A stretch of DNA of 8,463 nt from Bacillota bacterium (GCA_023397245.1 JAEWUH010000178.1:1-8463); one strand, 5' to 3'; numbered from the stretch's first letter, positions 1-5,575 are shown. Numbers and translations: made by a program. Notes: generated by a model from the sequence alone, not told the origin.

Positions 1-447
1 GGGCAACGCATACTGTCCGCCTTGGTACTTGCCAGAATTATAGGCCGCTGCATAATAATTATTTATCTTGAAACCGCTGTCCTGTGCGATCATTCCGTCC
101 AGTGATTTCAGGGCGCCTATGGAGGAAAATGCATTAAAATCGTCTGGCTGCACCATAAAAACGTCTGGCGCTTTACCCAATAACATCTGTTCGGAAAGCC
201 ACTCGGAGTAGTCTCGCTTTAAAATTCCGCTGGAGTACTCCACACGTACGCCCGGATGCTCCGCTTCAAAGCGCTGTATTACGTTATCCACGATGCGGTA
301 ACAGTCTCCGTTCGGGACATCCCAGTAACTACCGGCCATCATTCCGAAAGTGAGGACTGTCTCCTTTGGCCAGACCGTCCACAGGCCGAGTCCCACAGCC
401 AGTGCCGCTGCTCCGATCAAAGCCGCCAGGCGGTGCCAGCGCTTCAT
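1..447 (-). CDS. Extracellular solute-binding protein, family 1-like (3' end cut by window)
   Basis: The first 149 residues are visible; the rest lies beyond the left edge. Residues 7-26 form a hydrophobic N-terminal signal or anchor preceded by Lys/Arg. No lipobox cysteine follows it, so it may be a signal anchor or a cleaved secreted protein. The mature part has the N-terminal lobe pattern of ABC sugar-binding proteins (SBP_bac_1): a helix ending FEAEHPGVRVEY (60-71), APDVF (93-97), an acidic PDDF, then GALKSLD (111-117). The ATG at 447 overlaps the regulator's TGA as ATGA. A strong GGAGG at 455-459 lies 7 bases upstream, inside the regulator gene, so translation is probably coupled. It is the fourth gene of the sensory operon. 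It could be the transporter component controlled by the system or an extra ligand sensor. No permease is seen in the window. Family assignment is fairly sure; substrate is unknown. Confidence 0.8.
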   Translation of the reverse strand, partial: MKRWHRLAALIGAAALAVGLGLWTVWPKETVLTFGMMAGSYWDVPNGDCYRIVDNVIQRFEAEHPGVRVEYSSGILKRDYSEWLSEQMLLGKAPDVFMVQPDDFNAFSSIGALKSLDGMIAQDSGFKINNYYAAAYNSGKYQGGQYALP

Positions 448-1121
448 GGTTCATCCTCCGTGTTCTGCATTATCATGCCGGTCTGCACGGCCCAGATTGC
501 CAGTTGAGTGCGGTCGCGCAAGTCCAGCTTACTCAGAATTGTACTCAGGTAATTACGCACGGTTCCTTCCGAAAGCAACAGTTTCTGGGCAATCTCTTTA
601 TTTGAGAGGCCGCACCCGACTTGTCGTATTACCTGCCGTTCTATTTTGCTAAGTTCTTCAATATTCTTTTCCCCAACAGGAATAGAGAAATTACTCTGTG
701 CCATTTTCGAAAAAAGATGGAGAACCTTCGTTGCAATGTCGGGGTTTATGATGGCGTGCCCGTCTGCAACCGTGCGGACTGCGTCGGCTAAATCTTTCAT
801 AGACACACCCTTGAGCAAATAACCGCTTGCTCCATATTTGAGCGCACTGAAAACATATTCGTCATCATCAAAGGTGGTCAGAACGATGATTTTCACATCC
901 GGGTAAATCCCTTTGATGATCTTCGTGCACTGCACACCGTCGATCTCCGGCATGCGAATATCCATCAGAATGACGTCCGGTTGATCCTGCCTTACACAGC
1001 GGATAACCTCCCGGCCGTCGGCTGCAGTACCGGTCACTTCCATATCCTCATTTGTACTCAGCACAACTTTCAGGCTCTGCCGGATGAGCTCCTGATCATC
1101 TGCGATAAATACCTTGATCAA
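444..1121 (-). CDS. Response regulator, NarL/LuxR (FixJ) family
   Basis: A 225-residue protein of normal length for the family. The N-terminal receiver domain has the acidic pair D8/D9, the phospho-acceptor D54 in the context LMDIRMPEIDG, the switch threonine T82 and the conserved K104. Residues 155-217 form a LuxR/GerE helix-turn-helix, with LSNKEIAQKL and the recognition helix around SEGTVRNYLS. It should bind DNA after phosphorylation by the upstream kinase. The start is TTG: its bases overlap the kinase stop (TTGA, 1118-1121), a purine-rich GGGGGGAAG stretch precedes it, and IKVFIADDQ is the normal receiver N-terminus. No in-frame ATG would keep the domain intact. The gene ends by overlapping the next ATG by 4 bases. 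Target promoters cannot be read from the sequence. Confidence 0.95.
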   Translation of the reverse strand: MIKVFIADDQELIRQSLKVVLSTNEDMEVTGTAADGREVIRCVRQDQPDVILMDIRMPEIDGVQCTKIIKGIYPDVKIIVLTTFDDDEYVFSALKYGASGYLLKGVSMKDLADAVRTVADGHAIINPDIATKVLHLFSKMAQSNFSIPVGEKNIEELSKIERQVIRQVGCGLSNKEIAQKLLLSEGTVRNYLSTILSKLDLRDRTQLAIWAVQTGMIMQNTEDEP

Positions 1122-2437
1122 ACTTCTTCCCCCCAGCGGATCGGGATTTTGGCCACAACTGTAAATCCGTCGGAACCATCATACGATACCTCGCCGCCAA
1201 GCAAGTCGACGCGTTCCAGGATATGCTGAAGGCCAAATCCCTTTTTGATCGTTTTGCAGCCGATGCCGGTATCATGGACTGTCAGCATCAGCCACTTTTC
1301 CTTTCTTGTAATCATAATAAAGATTTGTGTCGCCTTGCCGTGGCGAATTGAATTGGTAATTCCTTCCTGGATAACCCGATAGACCGCATCCTCCTCGTCC
1401 GGACTAAATTTCAGCGGCCCAAAATGGTTGTCAAAAAGAATCTCAGTCTGCGTGGCCGTACTGATTTCCCGAATCATTTTGCGCAGCGCCTCTTCCAGCG
1501 GCAGGCTTTCCAGCACGTCAGGGCGCAGCTGGTTTACAGAGCGGCGCACGTCTGTAATGCCCTGTCGGGCCACGTCGGAAATACGCGCGAGCTGCTGCTT
1601 GGTGTTCTCCGGAGAAACGTCAATCATGGTAATACAGGCGTCGATTCCCGCAGTAATCCCTGTCAGTGCATGACCAATTGTATCATGGATCTCGCGCGCC
1701 AGGCGATTGCGTTCCCGGATTTCCGTAATTTTTTCCGCATTTATCGCATAGTCCCGCAGACGTACATTCATTTGTTTTAGTTGGTCATTTGCACTGTTGA
1801 GCTGCTCGTTCAATGTGCGTATCCGTGTTGTTTCCTGTTGCTGAAAACGTATCAGGATAAGAATGCACAACACAAATTGAATAAAATTTATTGAGGTTAG
1901 GATGCTTCGAACACCTAACAGCAAGTTCTGCAATGAGGCGGTATAGTAGATTAGATACTGCTGAAACGAAACCATGCGGATTTTCAGTGAAATCAAATTA
2001 TAGTCCGCAAATATGTAAAGAATCAGGGATGCGGCGAGAAGGACGAGCCGCTTTTTCTGATCTTGAACCTCTGTGACCAGATCTACGATGACCAGTAACA
2101 AAACTCCGTTGTAGCTCATATTCAACGCCAAAAATACGATAACTGCAAGAATAACCTCTGCTGCGCAAATCAGAAGCCTTACATTTGAACGCTTTTGAGG
2201 GCGTATCTGTTTGCAAAAAAGCACAGCAATCAGAACCAAATAACTGCTGATTGCAAGCAAGGCCGAACCCCAGAGTGAATTTGGCATAACCGAGACTTGA
2301 TTTAAAAACTCCCGGGCGTTTCCTCTTGCACAAATAAAGTAAGAAGCATGGATCATAATACCGGAAAGGAAGAGCAGTATAATGAGATTCCAAAAACACA
2401 TGAAGCTATAGATCGACAAAAGAGCTTTATTATTCAT
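1118..2437 (-). CDS. Sensor histidine kinase, HisKA_3 / NarL-partner type, multi-pass membrane
   Basis: A 439-residue kinase. Residues 1-197 contain about six hydrophobic segments (roughly 13-33, 57-76, 87-107, 109-122, 129-149, 176-197) and only short external loops. Residues 200-240 are a likely signalling helix. The HisKA_3 box REIHDTIGH carries the phospho-accepting H251. The ATPase domain has an N box with N362 (IQEGITNSIRHG), a G1 box DTGIG at 389-393 and a GFGL at 400-403. With no large extracellular sensor domain, ligand recognition is probably through the membrane core or a partner protein, and the binding protein encoded just upstream is the obvious candidate (inference). The ATG at 2437 has AGGTGA at 2442-2447. 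The gap to the upstream gene is only 16 bases, and the stop overlaps the regulator start. Family membership is clear; the stimulus is not. Confidence 0.95.
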   Translation of the reverse strand: MNNKALLSIYSFMCFWNLIILLFLSGIMIHASYFICARGNAREFLNQVSVMPNSLWGSALLAISSYLVLIAVLFCKQIRPQKRSNVRLLICAAEVILAVIVFLALNMSYNGVLLLVIVDLVTEVQDQKKRLVLLAASLILYIFADYNLISLKIRMVSFQQYLIYYTASLQNLLLGVRSILTSINFIQFVLCILILIRFQQQETTRIRTLNEQLNSANDQLKQMNVRLRDYAINAEKITEIRERNRLAREIHDTIGHALTGITAGIDACITMIDVSPENTKQQLARISDVARQGITDVRRSVNQLRPDVLESLPLEEALRKMIREISTATQTEILFDNHFGPLKFSPDEEDAVYRVIQEGITNSIRHGKATQIFIMITRKEKWLMLTVHDTGIGCKTIKKGFGLQHILERVDLLGGEVSYDGSDGFTVVAKIPIRWGEEV

Positions 2438-2453
2438 TATTTCACCTACGTCT

Positions 2454-3425
2454 TTACTGCCAGCCGTCTGTGCCGAAAATGTCTACATTTTCCTTAGAGA
2501 TCAGTTGCACGGGGACGGAGCAGATTGTCTCATGCGCTTCCCCGTTAACGATGTGATACATCTGTTCGGCGGCAATCTTTCCAATCTTGCTTGGAAACTG
2601 CGCCGCGGTAGCTGCCATGTTACCCTCTTTGACCATAGCTTTTGCCTCTGGAGAACCATCCACGCCATAAACCAGGAACTTCGGAAGCAGGTTGTGATCT
2701 TTTAGCGCAGCCATTGCTCCCAGAGCACTTGGATCGTTCAACGCCATGACCACGTTAGCCTCCGGCGCCTGCTGCAGCAGTTTTTCCATTACAGGCATTG
2801 CGTTTTCGAGCTGCCCCACGCAGTCCCCACGCGCAACAATGTGGTAGGTATTGTGACCTTTGATCGTATCCTCAAAGCCACGAATGCGATCCACCGCAGA
2901 TTTGGCGATCTTATGTTCAAGAAGAATGATGTTTGCGCTCTTCCGGCTTTTCATCATATACTGAGCACAAAGAACTCCTGCACCGTAATTATCCGAAACG
3001 ACCGTGCATGCTGCAAGTGAACTATCTGAAACCGGTGAGTCCACAACGATTACCGGAATACCAGCCTGCCTGGCTTCCATCAATACAGGCTGCAACGAAT
3101 CAACCTCTACAGGATTTAAAAAAATCGCGCGCACAGGCATCTGAATAAATTCCTGTATCTGCTGTATCTGTTTCTTTACATCCAATGCCGGGTCGCGGGT
3201 AACCAGCGTATCGCCCTCCGCCTCTACTTCCGAACGAATCTCATTATCTATAATTTCGTAGAACGGATTGTTCATCGTCATGTAGGTCGCTCCAAACTTT
3301 CGGCTTTGTTTTTGAGCTGAAACTCTTTCACTGTTTTGAATAACAATCCCAGTCGTGCCTATCAAAAGGGCAAATGCCACAAATACCGAAACGGCTACCA
3401 GCTTTCTCCCAAGAAATTGATGCAC
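2454..3425 (-). CDS. RbsB-like periplasmic sugar-binding protein (Peripla_BP_4), membrane-anchored; sensor candidate
   Basis: 323 residues from the GTG at 3425. Residues 7-29 are a hydrophobic anchor with no lipobox cysteine. The rest matches the type I sugar-binding fold: NNPFY (52-56), a FLNP segment, VVDSP, VVSDNYGAG, then LNDPSALGA, GVDGSP and AAQFP. Compared with E. coli ribose-binding protein as I remember it, the ligand positions Asn/Phe in NNPF, Asn in LNP, Asp in VVD, the Arg before GFE, Asn-Asp in LND, Asp in VDG and Gln in AQFP are kept. The Arg after VVD is replaced by Ser, so the ligand is probably not ribose. Start choice: GGGAG at 3435-3439 touches the ATG at 3434 with no spacing but lies 9 bases before the GTG at 3425; ATG 3434 (326 residues) is the alternative. 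First gene of the operon with the kinase and regulator, with no transporter genes beside it, which suggests signalling as in LuxP/LuxQ or TorT/TorS. Confidence 0.9.
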   Translation of the reverse strand: MHQFLGRKLVAVSVFVAFALLIGTTGIVIQNSERVSAQKQSRKFGATYMTMNNPFYEIIDNEIRSEVEAEGDTLVTRDPALDVKKQIQQIQEFIQMPVRAIFLNPVEVDSLQPVLMEARQAGIPVIVVDSPVSDSSLAACTVVSDNYGAGVLCAQYMMKSRKSANIILLEHKIAKSAVDRIRGFEDTIKGHNTYHIVARGDCVGQLENAMPVMEKLLQQAPEANVVMALNDPSALGAMAALKDHNLLPKFLVYGVDGSPEAKAMVKEGNMAATAAQFPSKIGKIAAEQMYHIVNGEAHETICSVPVQLISKENVDIFGTDGWQ

Positions 3426-3474
3426 AAAAACCATCTCCCAGTTTCTGCCGATTTTATTCTTTTGTTTATTTTTC

Positions 3475-3503
3475 AGTATAGCAAAATGTTGCCGGTATTA
3501 CAA
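3475..3503 (-). promoter_or_regulatory. Sigma-A-type promoter of the sensory operon
   Basis: On the minus strand TTGTAA (3503-3498) is followed by a 17-base spacer and TATACT (3480-3475), matching 4/6 and 5/6 of the consensus. Transcription would start near 3468, giving a leader of about 43 bases before the GTG at 3425. All four genes downstream are close-packed, so this can drive the entire operon. No clear operator palindrome overlaps it. Confidence 0.7.
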
Positions 3504-3584
3504 CTTTTTAAGGTGAATTTTGGGCAAATGTGAAAAAACTTGCTTCCTCCATCTCACTTTTTGCCTTGTGGATAGAAGCCCGCT

Positions 3585-3680
3585 TTAGTTCCGCGCAAAG
3601 CAATCGGTTATCACACACAGCAGTGTGCCGACAACAAGTGTTGTGCCAATAATAATCAGCGTACTCCAAATTTTGTCCAT
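3585..3680 (-). CDS. Possible 31-residue single-span membrane peptide
   Basis: An ATG at 3680 opens a 31-residue frame starting MDKIWSTLIIIG and ending TDCFARN. Residues 5-24 are a clean hydrophobic span, with charged residues on both sides, a pattern common in real small membrane proteins. It ends about 80 bases before the promoter of the sensory operon and is on the same strand. Against it: no good ribosome binding site is seen (only TAGG close to the ATG), and there is no convincing promoter immediately upstream. An in-frame TAA lies just upstream, so a longer form is excluded. Function unknown; this may be a chance frame. Confidence 0.3.
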   Translation of the reverse strand: MDKIWSTLIIIGTTLVVGTLLCVITDCFARN

Positions 3681-3913
3681 CGGGCCTACATTTTATCAAG
3701 TATTGATAGGTTTCCAGTGTTGCATGTTCCGAAATATATTGGATCTGTTAAACATGATAAATTCGCAGAAATCAACGAATGATAGGAACCGTTGCCGGGA
3801 CTCCGATGCCTTGCATCTTCATCCGTCGTCAGTTTGACTGCTACCTGTGCCAGCTGACACCATATTGACACTTATTTTATCAGTGTCAACCAGTTTTTAT
3901 CGCTGTTTAACGT
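3681..3913. other. Gap without a convincing gene; contains inverted repeats
   Basis: I see no supported gene between the small peptide and the tRNA terminator. Open frames on either strand lack ribosome binding sites. There is a short hairpin GATGC-AAG-GCATC on the minus strand near 3805-3820 and a cluster of TGACAC motifs at 3847-3889 (listed separately). I compared the segment by eye with common riboswitch cores and found no match I would defend. Confidence 0.5.
3847..3889. repeat. Clustered inverted repeats built on TGACAC
   Basis: TTGACACT (3865-3872) and AGTGTCAA (3882-3889) form a perfect 8-base inverted repeat with a 9-base spacer. Just left of it GTGCCAGCTGACAC (3847-3860) is an imperfect palindrome with two mismatches that holds another TGACAC. 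On the minus strand, the TTGACA in the right arm could also serve as a -35 box, but only weak -10 candidates follow. This may be an operator region or a small hairpin; no gene start is close enough to decide. Confidence 0.45.
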
Positions 3914-3972
3914 GTTAAAAAGAAAAATAAAGCCGCATGGATTACTGAAAAACTCAGTATCCATGAGGCTTT
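3914..3972 (-). terminator. Intrinsic terminator of tRNA-Gly
   Basis: Arms at 3930-3946 and 3952-3972 pair (AAGCC..CATGGAT.ACTGA with TCAGTATCCATG.GGCTT, two imperfections) around a short A-rich loop. On the minus strand the stem is followed by a T-rich run (TTTATTTTTCTTTTT, ending near 3916). It begins 6 bases after the CCA end of the tRNA gene, as expected for a single-gene tRNA transcript. Confidence 0.8.
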
Positions 3973-3977
3973 TCTTG

Positions 3978-4051
3978 TGGAGCGGAAGACGGGAATCGAA
4001 CCCGCGTCCTTAGCTTGGGAAGCTAATGTTCTACCATTGAACCACTCCCGC
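3978..4051 (-). tRNA. tRNA-Gly (anticodon CCC), CCA encoded
   Basis: The minus strand folds into a full cloverleaf of 74 bases including the encoded CCA. The acceptor stem pairs GCGGGAG with CTTCCGC (one G-U), the D stem GTTC with GAAC around AATGGTA, the anticodon stem TTAGC with GCTAA, and the T arm contains TTCGAAT. The anticodon loop TTCCCAA gives CCC, reading GGG glycine codons. The discriminator base is T. It has its own promoter and terminator, so it is a stand-alone gene. Confidence 0.95.
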
Positions 4052-4064
4052 GTTACATTTCTGT

Positions 4065-4093
4065 ATTTTAACACAAACTCTTTTCAGATTCAA
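4065..4093 (-). promoter_or_regulatory. Promoter of tRNA-Gly
   Basis: TTGAAT (4093-4088), a 17-base spacer and TAAAAT (4070-4065) on the minus strand. The predicted start, near 4058, is about 7 bases before the mature tRNA 5' end, a spacing typical of stable RNA genes. Confidence 0.7.
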
Positions 4094-4148
4094 GAGGAAA
4101 TTCCTATTTTATGCGCACATCGGAAACACACCGTCCTGCCTATGACGC

Positions 4149-4191
4149 AAAAACCGTATCAAGCAGCCGTTTTGGGCGTTTGATACGGTTT
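4149..4191 (-). terminator. Strong hairpin, likely terminator (minus; possibly bidirectional)
   Basis: AAACCGTATCAA (4151-4162) and TTGATACGGTTT (4180-4191) form a perfect 12-base stem with a 17-base loop. On the minus strand the stem is followed by a TTTTT run, so it could end transcripts coming from the small-protein gene at 4446-4616 before they reach the tRNA promoter. In the plus direction it is followed by TCGTTTG, a weaker tail. Confidence 0.65.
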
Positions 4192-4238
4192 CGTTTGATA
4201 TTCATTTATAACAAATGAAAAGTTTATCCTCAGCGAAC

Positions 4239-4445
4239 TTAAAACCAGATTGACTGCAATCCGATCTTATTTTCATTGAGGATGTTATTTGCTTTTTTCT
4301 TTGCCCCATCTATTGAATGGCCGGTAAAAAGGATGCCGCATAGTTTCATTTTATCGAAGGAAAGGCATCGGCAGGTCGTATCTGTTTTACACCCTAAGCT
4401 TTTATATTTCCTAATCAGGCGCCGTTTTACGGGCCGGATGAAAGA
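4239..4445 (-). other. Open frame continuing in register after the stop of the small coiled-coil gene
   Basis: Immediately after the TAA of the 56-residue gene the same frame stays open for 68 codons to a TAA at 4239-4241. The first stretch is basic (SFIRPVKRRLIRKYKS), the last is MKLCGILFTGHSIDG followed by a Lys-rich end. The only ordinary start inside it is the ATG at 4349 (36 residues), with no ribosome binding site. It could be a decayed or read-through extension, or simply 3' untranslated sequence. A terminator-like hairpin at 4326-4369 lies inside it, which argues for untranslated RNA. Confidence 0.2.
4326..4369 (-). terminator. Weak terminator candidate after the small coiled-coil gene
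   Basis: On the minus strand GATGCC (4369-4364) pairs with GGCATC (4337-4332) and is followed by C and TTTTT (4330-4326). The 6-base stem and 26-base loop make it weaker than the hairpin at 4149-4191, which may be the real end of this transcript. Confidence 0.35.
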
Positions 4446-4616
4446 TTATGTATTATCCTTGTTTTCTTTTTCCGGCAGCTTGCTTTCAATGCTCTCAATT
4501 TTTTGAAAAATCAATGTCAGATTTGTTGCAACCGTGTTTAAATTTTTATTGAGAAATTCCAGCTGCTGCAAAATTTCTTCGTTTTGCAAAACAATTTCAT
4601 TTTTTTCGTTACGCAT
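4446..4616 (-). CDS. Small coiled-coil protein (56 residues), function unknown
   Basis: The ATG at 4616 is preceded by AGGAGGGG with 7 bases of spacing and, further up, by a TATAAT promoter, so expression signals are excellent. The protein starts MRNEKNEIVLQN and ends PEKENKDNT. Hydrophobic or core residues fall at 8, 12, 15, 19, 22, 26, 29, 33, 36, 40, 43 and 47 (I, N, I, L, L, L, V, L, I, I, I, L), an unbroken 3-4 heptad register over 40 residues. N12 is the one polar core position. It has no signal peptide or membrane span, so it is probably cytoplasmic and forms a dimer or higher oligomer (inference). I do not recognise a family. The nearest same-strand neighbours are a tRNA gene and a DUF4358 gene, each with separate signals, so context gives no function. 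Coding status is well supported; role unknown. Confidence 0.8.
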   Translation of the reverse strand: MRNEKNEIVLQNEEILQQLEFLNKNLNTVATNLTLIFQKIESIESKLPEKENKDNT

Positions 4617-4645
4617 ATTCACCCCTCCTAATACCGAATAAAGTT

Positions 4646-4673
4646 ATTATATCGAAAAATGCACAAATTACAA
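4646..4673 (-). promoter_or_regulatory. Promoter of the small coiled-coil gene
   Basis: TTGTAA (4673-4668), a 16-base spacer and a perfect TATAAT (4651-4646) on the minus strand. The start would be near 4639, leaving a short leader of about 23 bases that carries the AGGAGG site. The -35 box is the same TTGTAA as in the sensory-operon promoter. Confidence 0.7.
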
Positions 4674-4702
4674 TTACCTAAAGTGAAAATAGAATGAGTT
4701 TT

Positions 4703-4720
4703 ATTCCGAAACATTCCGAA
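4703..4720. repeat. Tandem ATTCCGAA repeat
   Basis: ATTCCGAA occurs at 4703-4710 and again at 4713-4720, exactly one DNA helical turn apart, about 30-50 bases upstream of the -35 box of the coiled-coil gene promoter. A related TTCCGAAATAT is found near 3728. It could be an activator site; this is only a pattern observation. Confidence 0.35.
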
Positions 4721-4721
4721 A

Positions 4722-4767
4722 TATTAAAAATACGCCCTTATGCATCCGCCAGTGACACATAAGAGCG
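4722..4767 (-). terminator. Terminator downstream of the DUF4358 gene
   Basis: CGCCCTTATG (4733-4742) and CATAAGAGCG (4758-4767) form a 10-base stem with one mismatch and a 15-base loop. On the minus strand it is followed by TATTTTTAATATT. It lies about 150 bases past the stop of the DUF4358 gene, with nothing recognisable in between, and separates that gene from the coiled-coil gene promoter. Confidence 0.6.
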
Positions 4768-4915
4768 TTCTGCACCCGCTTGCCAATGCTGCAGGTGTTA
4801 TGATTTTATTATAGTCCGGACAATTTAAAAATTCTGTCGGTTCATAGACATACTTTCGATTTTATTTCAAAAGTCCGTCCACAAATAAGCGGCAAAGAAA
4901 TTGGCGGTTTCTATT

Positions 4916-5434
4916 TTATGGATAAGCTTTTAATATCTCGTTGAACAGTTTGGCGTCTGCCGCAGGGTTGCTGCCTACCGAAACCAGGACATATCTGCCT
5001 TTCTGCGTAACGGACGCATTTTTCAGGGCATTGTACTGCGCCGGGTTCAGGCTTTTGAAACCGGCGGCTTTGGAGTTGAGATGGCCGGTTACCGCGGCCT
5101 GCAGCTGTGCAAATTGGGATTTATCCGCGAGGTAAAAACAGGCAAGCTCAGAGGCGCTGTCCGAAGAGCGGCTCATGTAAAGCGAACTGTCAATAATTAC
5201 GCCGTCCGGAATATCATAATGCTTGGAAAGCTGGCTGCCGCTTACTTCGGCCAAATCCGTGCGGTTCATCTCGCTGATAATACGCGCCGTAATCAGGGCA
5301 GGCTTAAAGGGTTCCGCGTTTTCCCGGCTGTTCTGGAGCAAAACGTAGCTTCCGGCTAAGATCACCAGTGCGGCAACCAGCGCAACAACGGAAAAAACAA
5401 TCCACTTTTTTCGGTTCGGGATTTGCGTATTCAA
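4916..5434 (-). CDS. DUF4358 family membrane-anchored protein
   Basis: 172 residues. Lys/Arg-rich residues 8-10 are followed by a membrane span at 11-33, with the rest predicted outside the cell. The outer part has the DUF4358 pattern: a Leu-rich segment then HYDIPDG (67-73), a serine-rich strand region, an acidic/alanine region with ELACFYLAD, and NAxVxQKGRYVLVSV near the end. This family is common in Clostridia and its function is not known. There is no lipobox. The start is TTG at 5434: AAGGGGG lies 7-8 bases upstream and no ATG occurs before the membrane span. It is monocistronic, with its own terminator at 4722-4767. A -10-like TATAGT is at 5480-5475 but no good -35 box accompanies it. 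The family call is from recognised pattern, without a search. Confidence 0.75.
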   Translation of the reverse strand: MNTQIPNRKKWIVFSVVALVAALVILAGSYVLLQNSRENAEPFKPALITARIISEMNRTDLAEVSGSQLSKHYDIPDGVIIDSSLYMSRSSDSASELACFYLADKSQFAQLQAAVTGHLNSKAAGFKSLNPAQYNALKNASVTQKGRYVLVSVGSNPAADAKLFNEILKAYP

Positions 5435-5551
5435 GCCTGCACCCCCTTCTTAATCCGATAAACCATTTTATTTTACTATATCATGAAAGAATAATTGTTC
5501 TGTAATAGAATATTATAATAGTGTATATAATTATTTCTTTTTTAATTAATA

Positions 5552-5575
5552 TTTTGTGCAAGTGACAGCACAAAA
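5552..5575. repeat. Perfect inverted repeat TTTTGTGC/GCACAAAA
   Basis: TTTTGTGC (5552-5559) and GCACAAAA (5568-5575) with an 8-base spacer. No T-run follows on either strand, so it resembles an operator more than a terminator. It sits about 120 bases upstream of the DUF4358 start codon, and whether it acts on that gene is unknown. Confidence 0.4.

Noticed and set aside
256..652. Plus-strand frames opposite the regulator and binding-protein junction
   Set aside because: Antisense shadows of two clearly coding minus-strand genes with conserved motifs.
1998..2399. 133-codon minus-strand frame inside the kinase gene
   Set aside because: Alternative frame of the kinase membrane domain; the kinase frame is continuous and carries the HisKA_3 and ATPase motifs.
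3686..3871. 61-codon minus-strand frame and possible riboswitch between the tRNA and the sensory operon
   Set aside because: The frame has no ribosome binding site or motif, and by eye the segment does not match common riboswitch cores (SAM, c-di-GMP, THF, fluoride).
3977..4183. Plus-strand frame starting MERKTGIEPASLAWEA
   Set aside because: This is the well-known false protein obtained by translating the reverse strand of a tRNA-Gly gene.
4276..4506. 76-codon plus-strand frame rich in Phe and Arg
   Set aside because: No ribosome binding site; it overlaps the well-supported small coiled-coil gene on the opposite strand and has no recognisable pattern.
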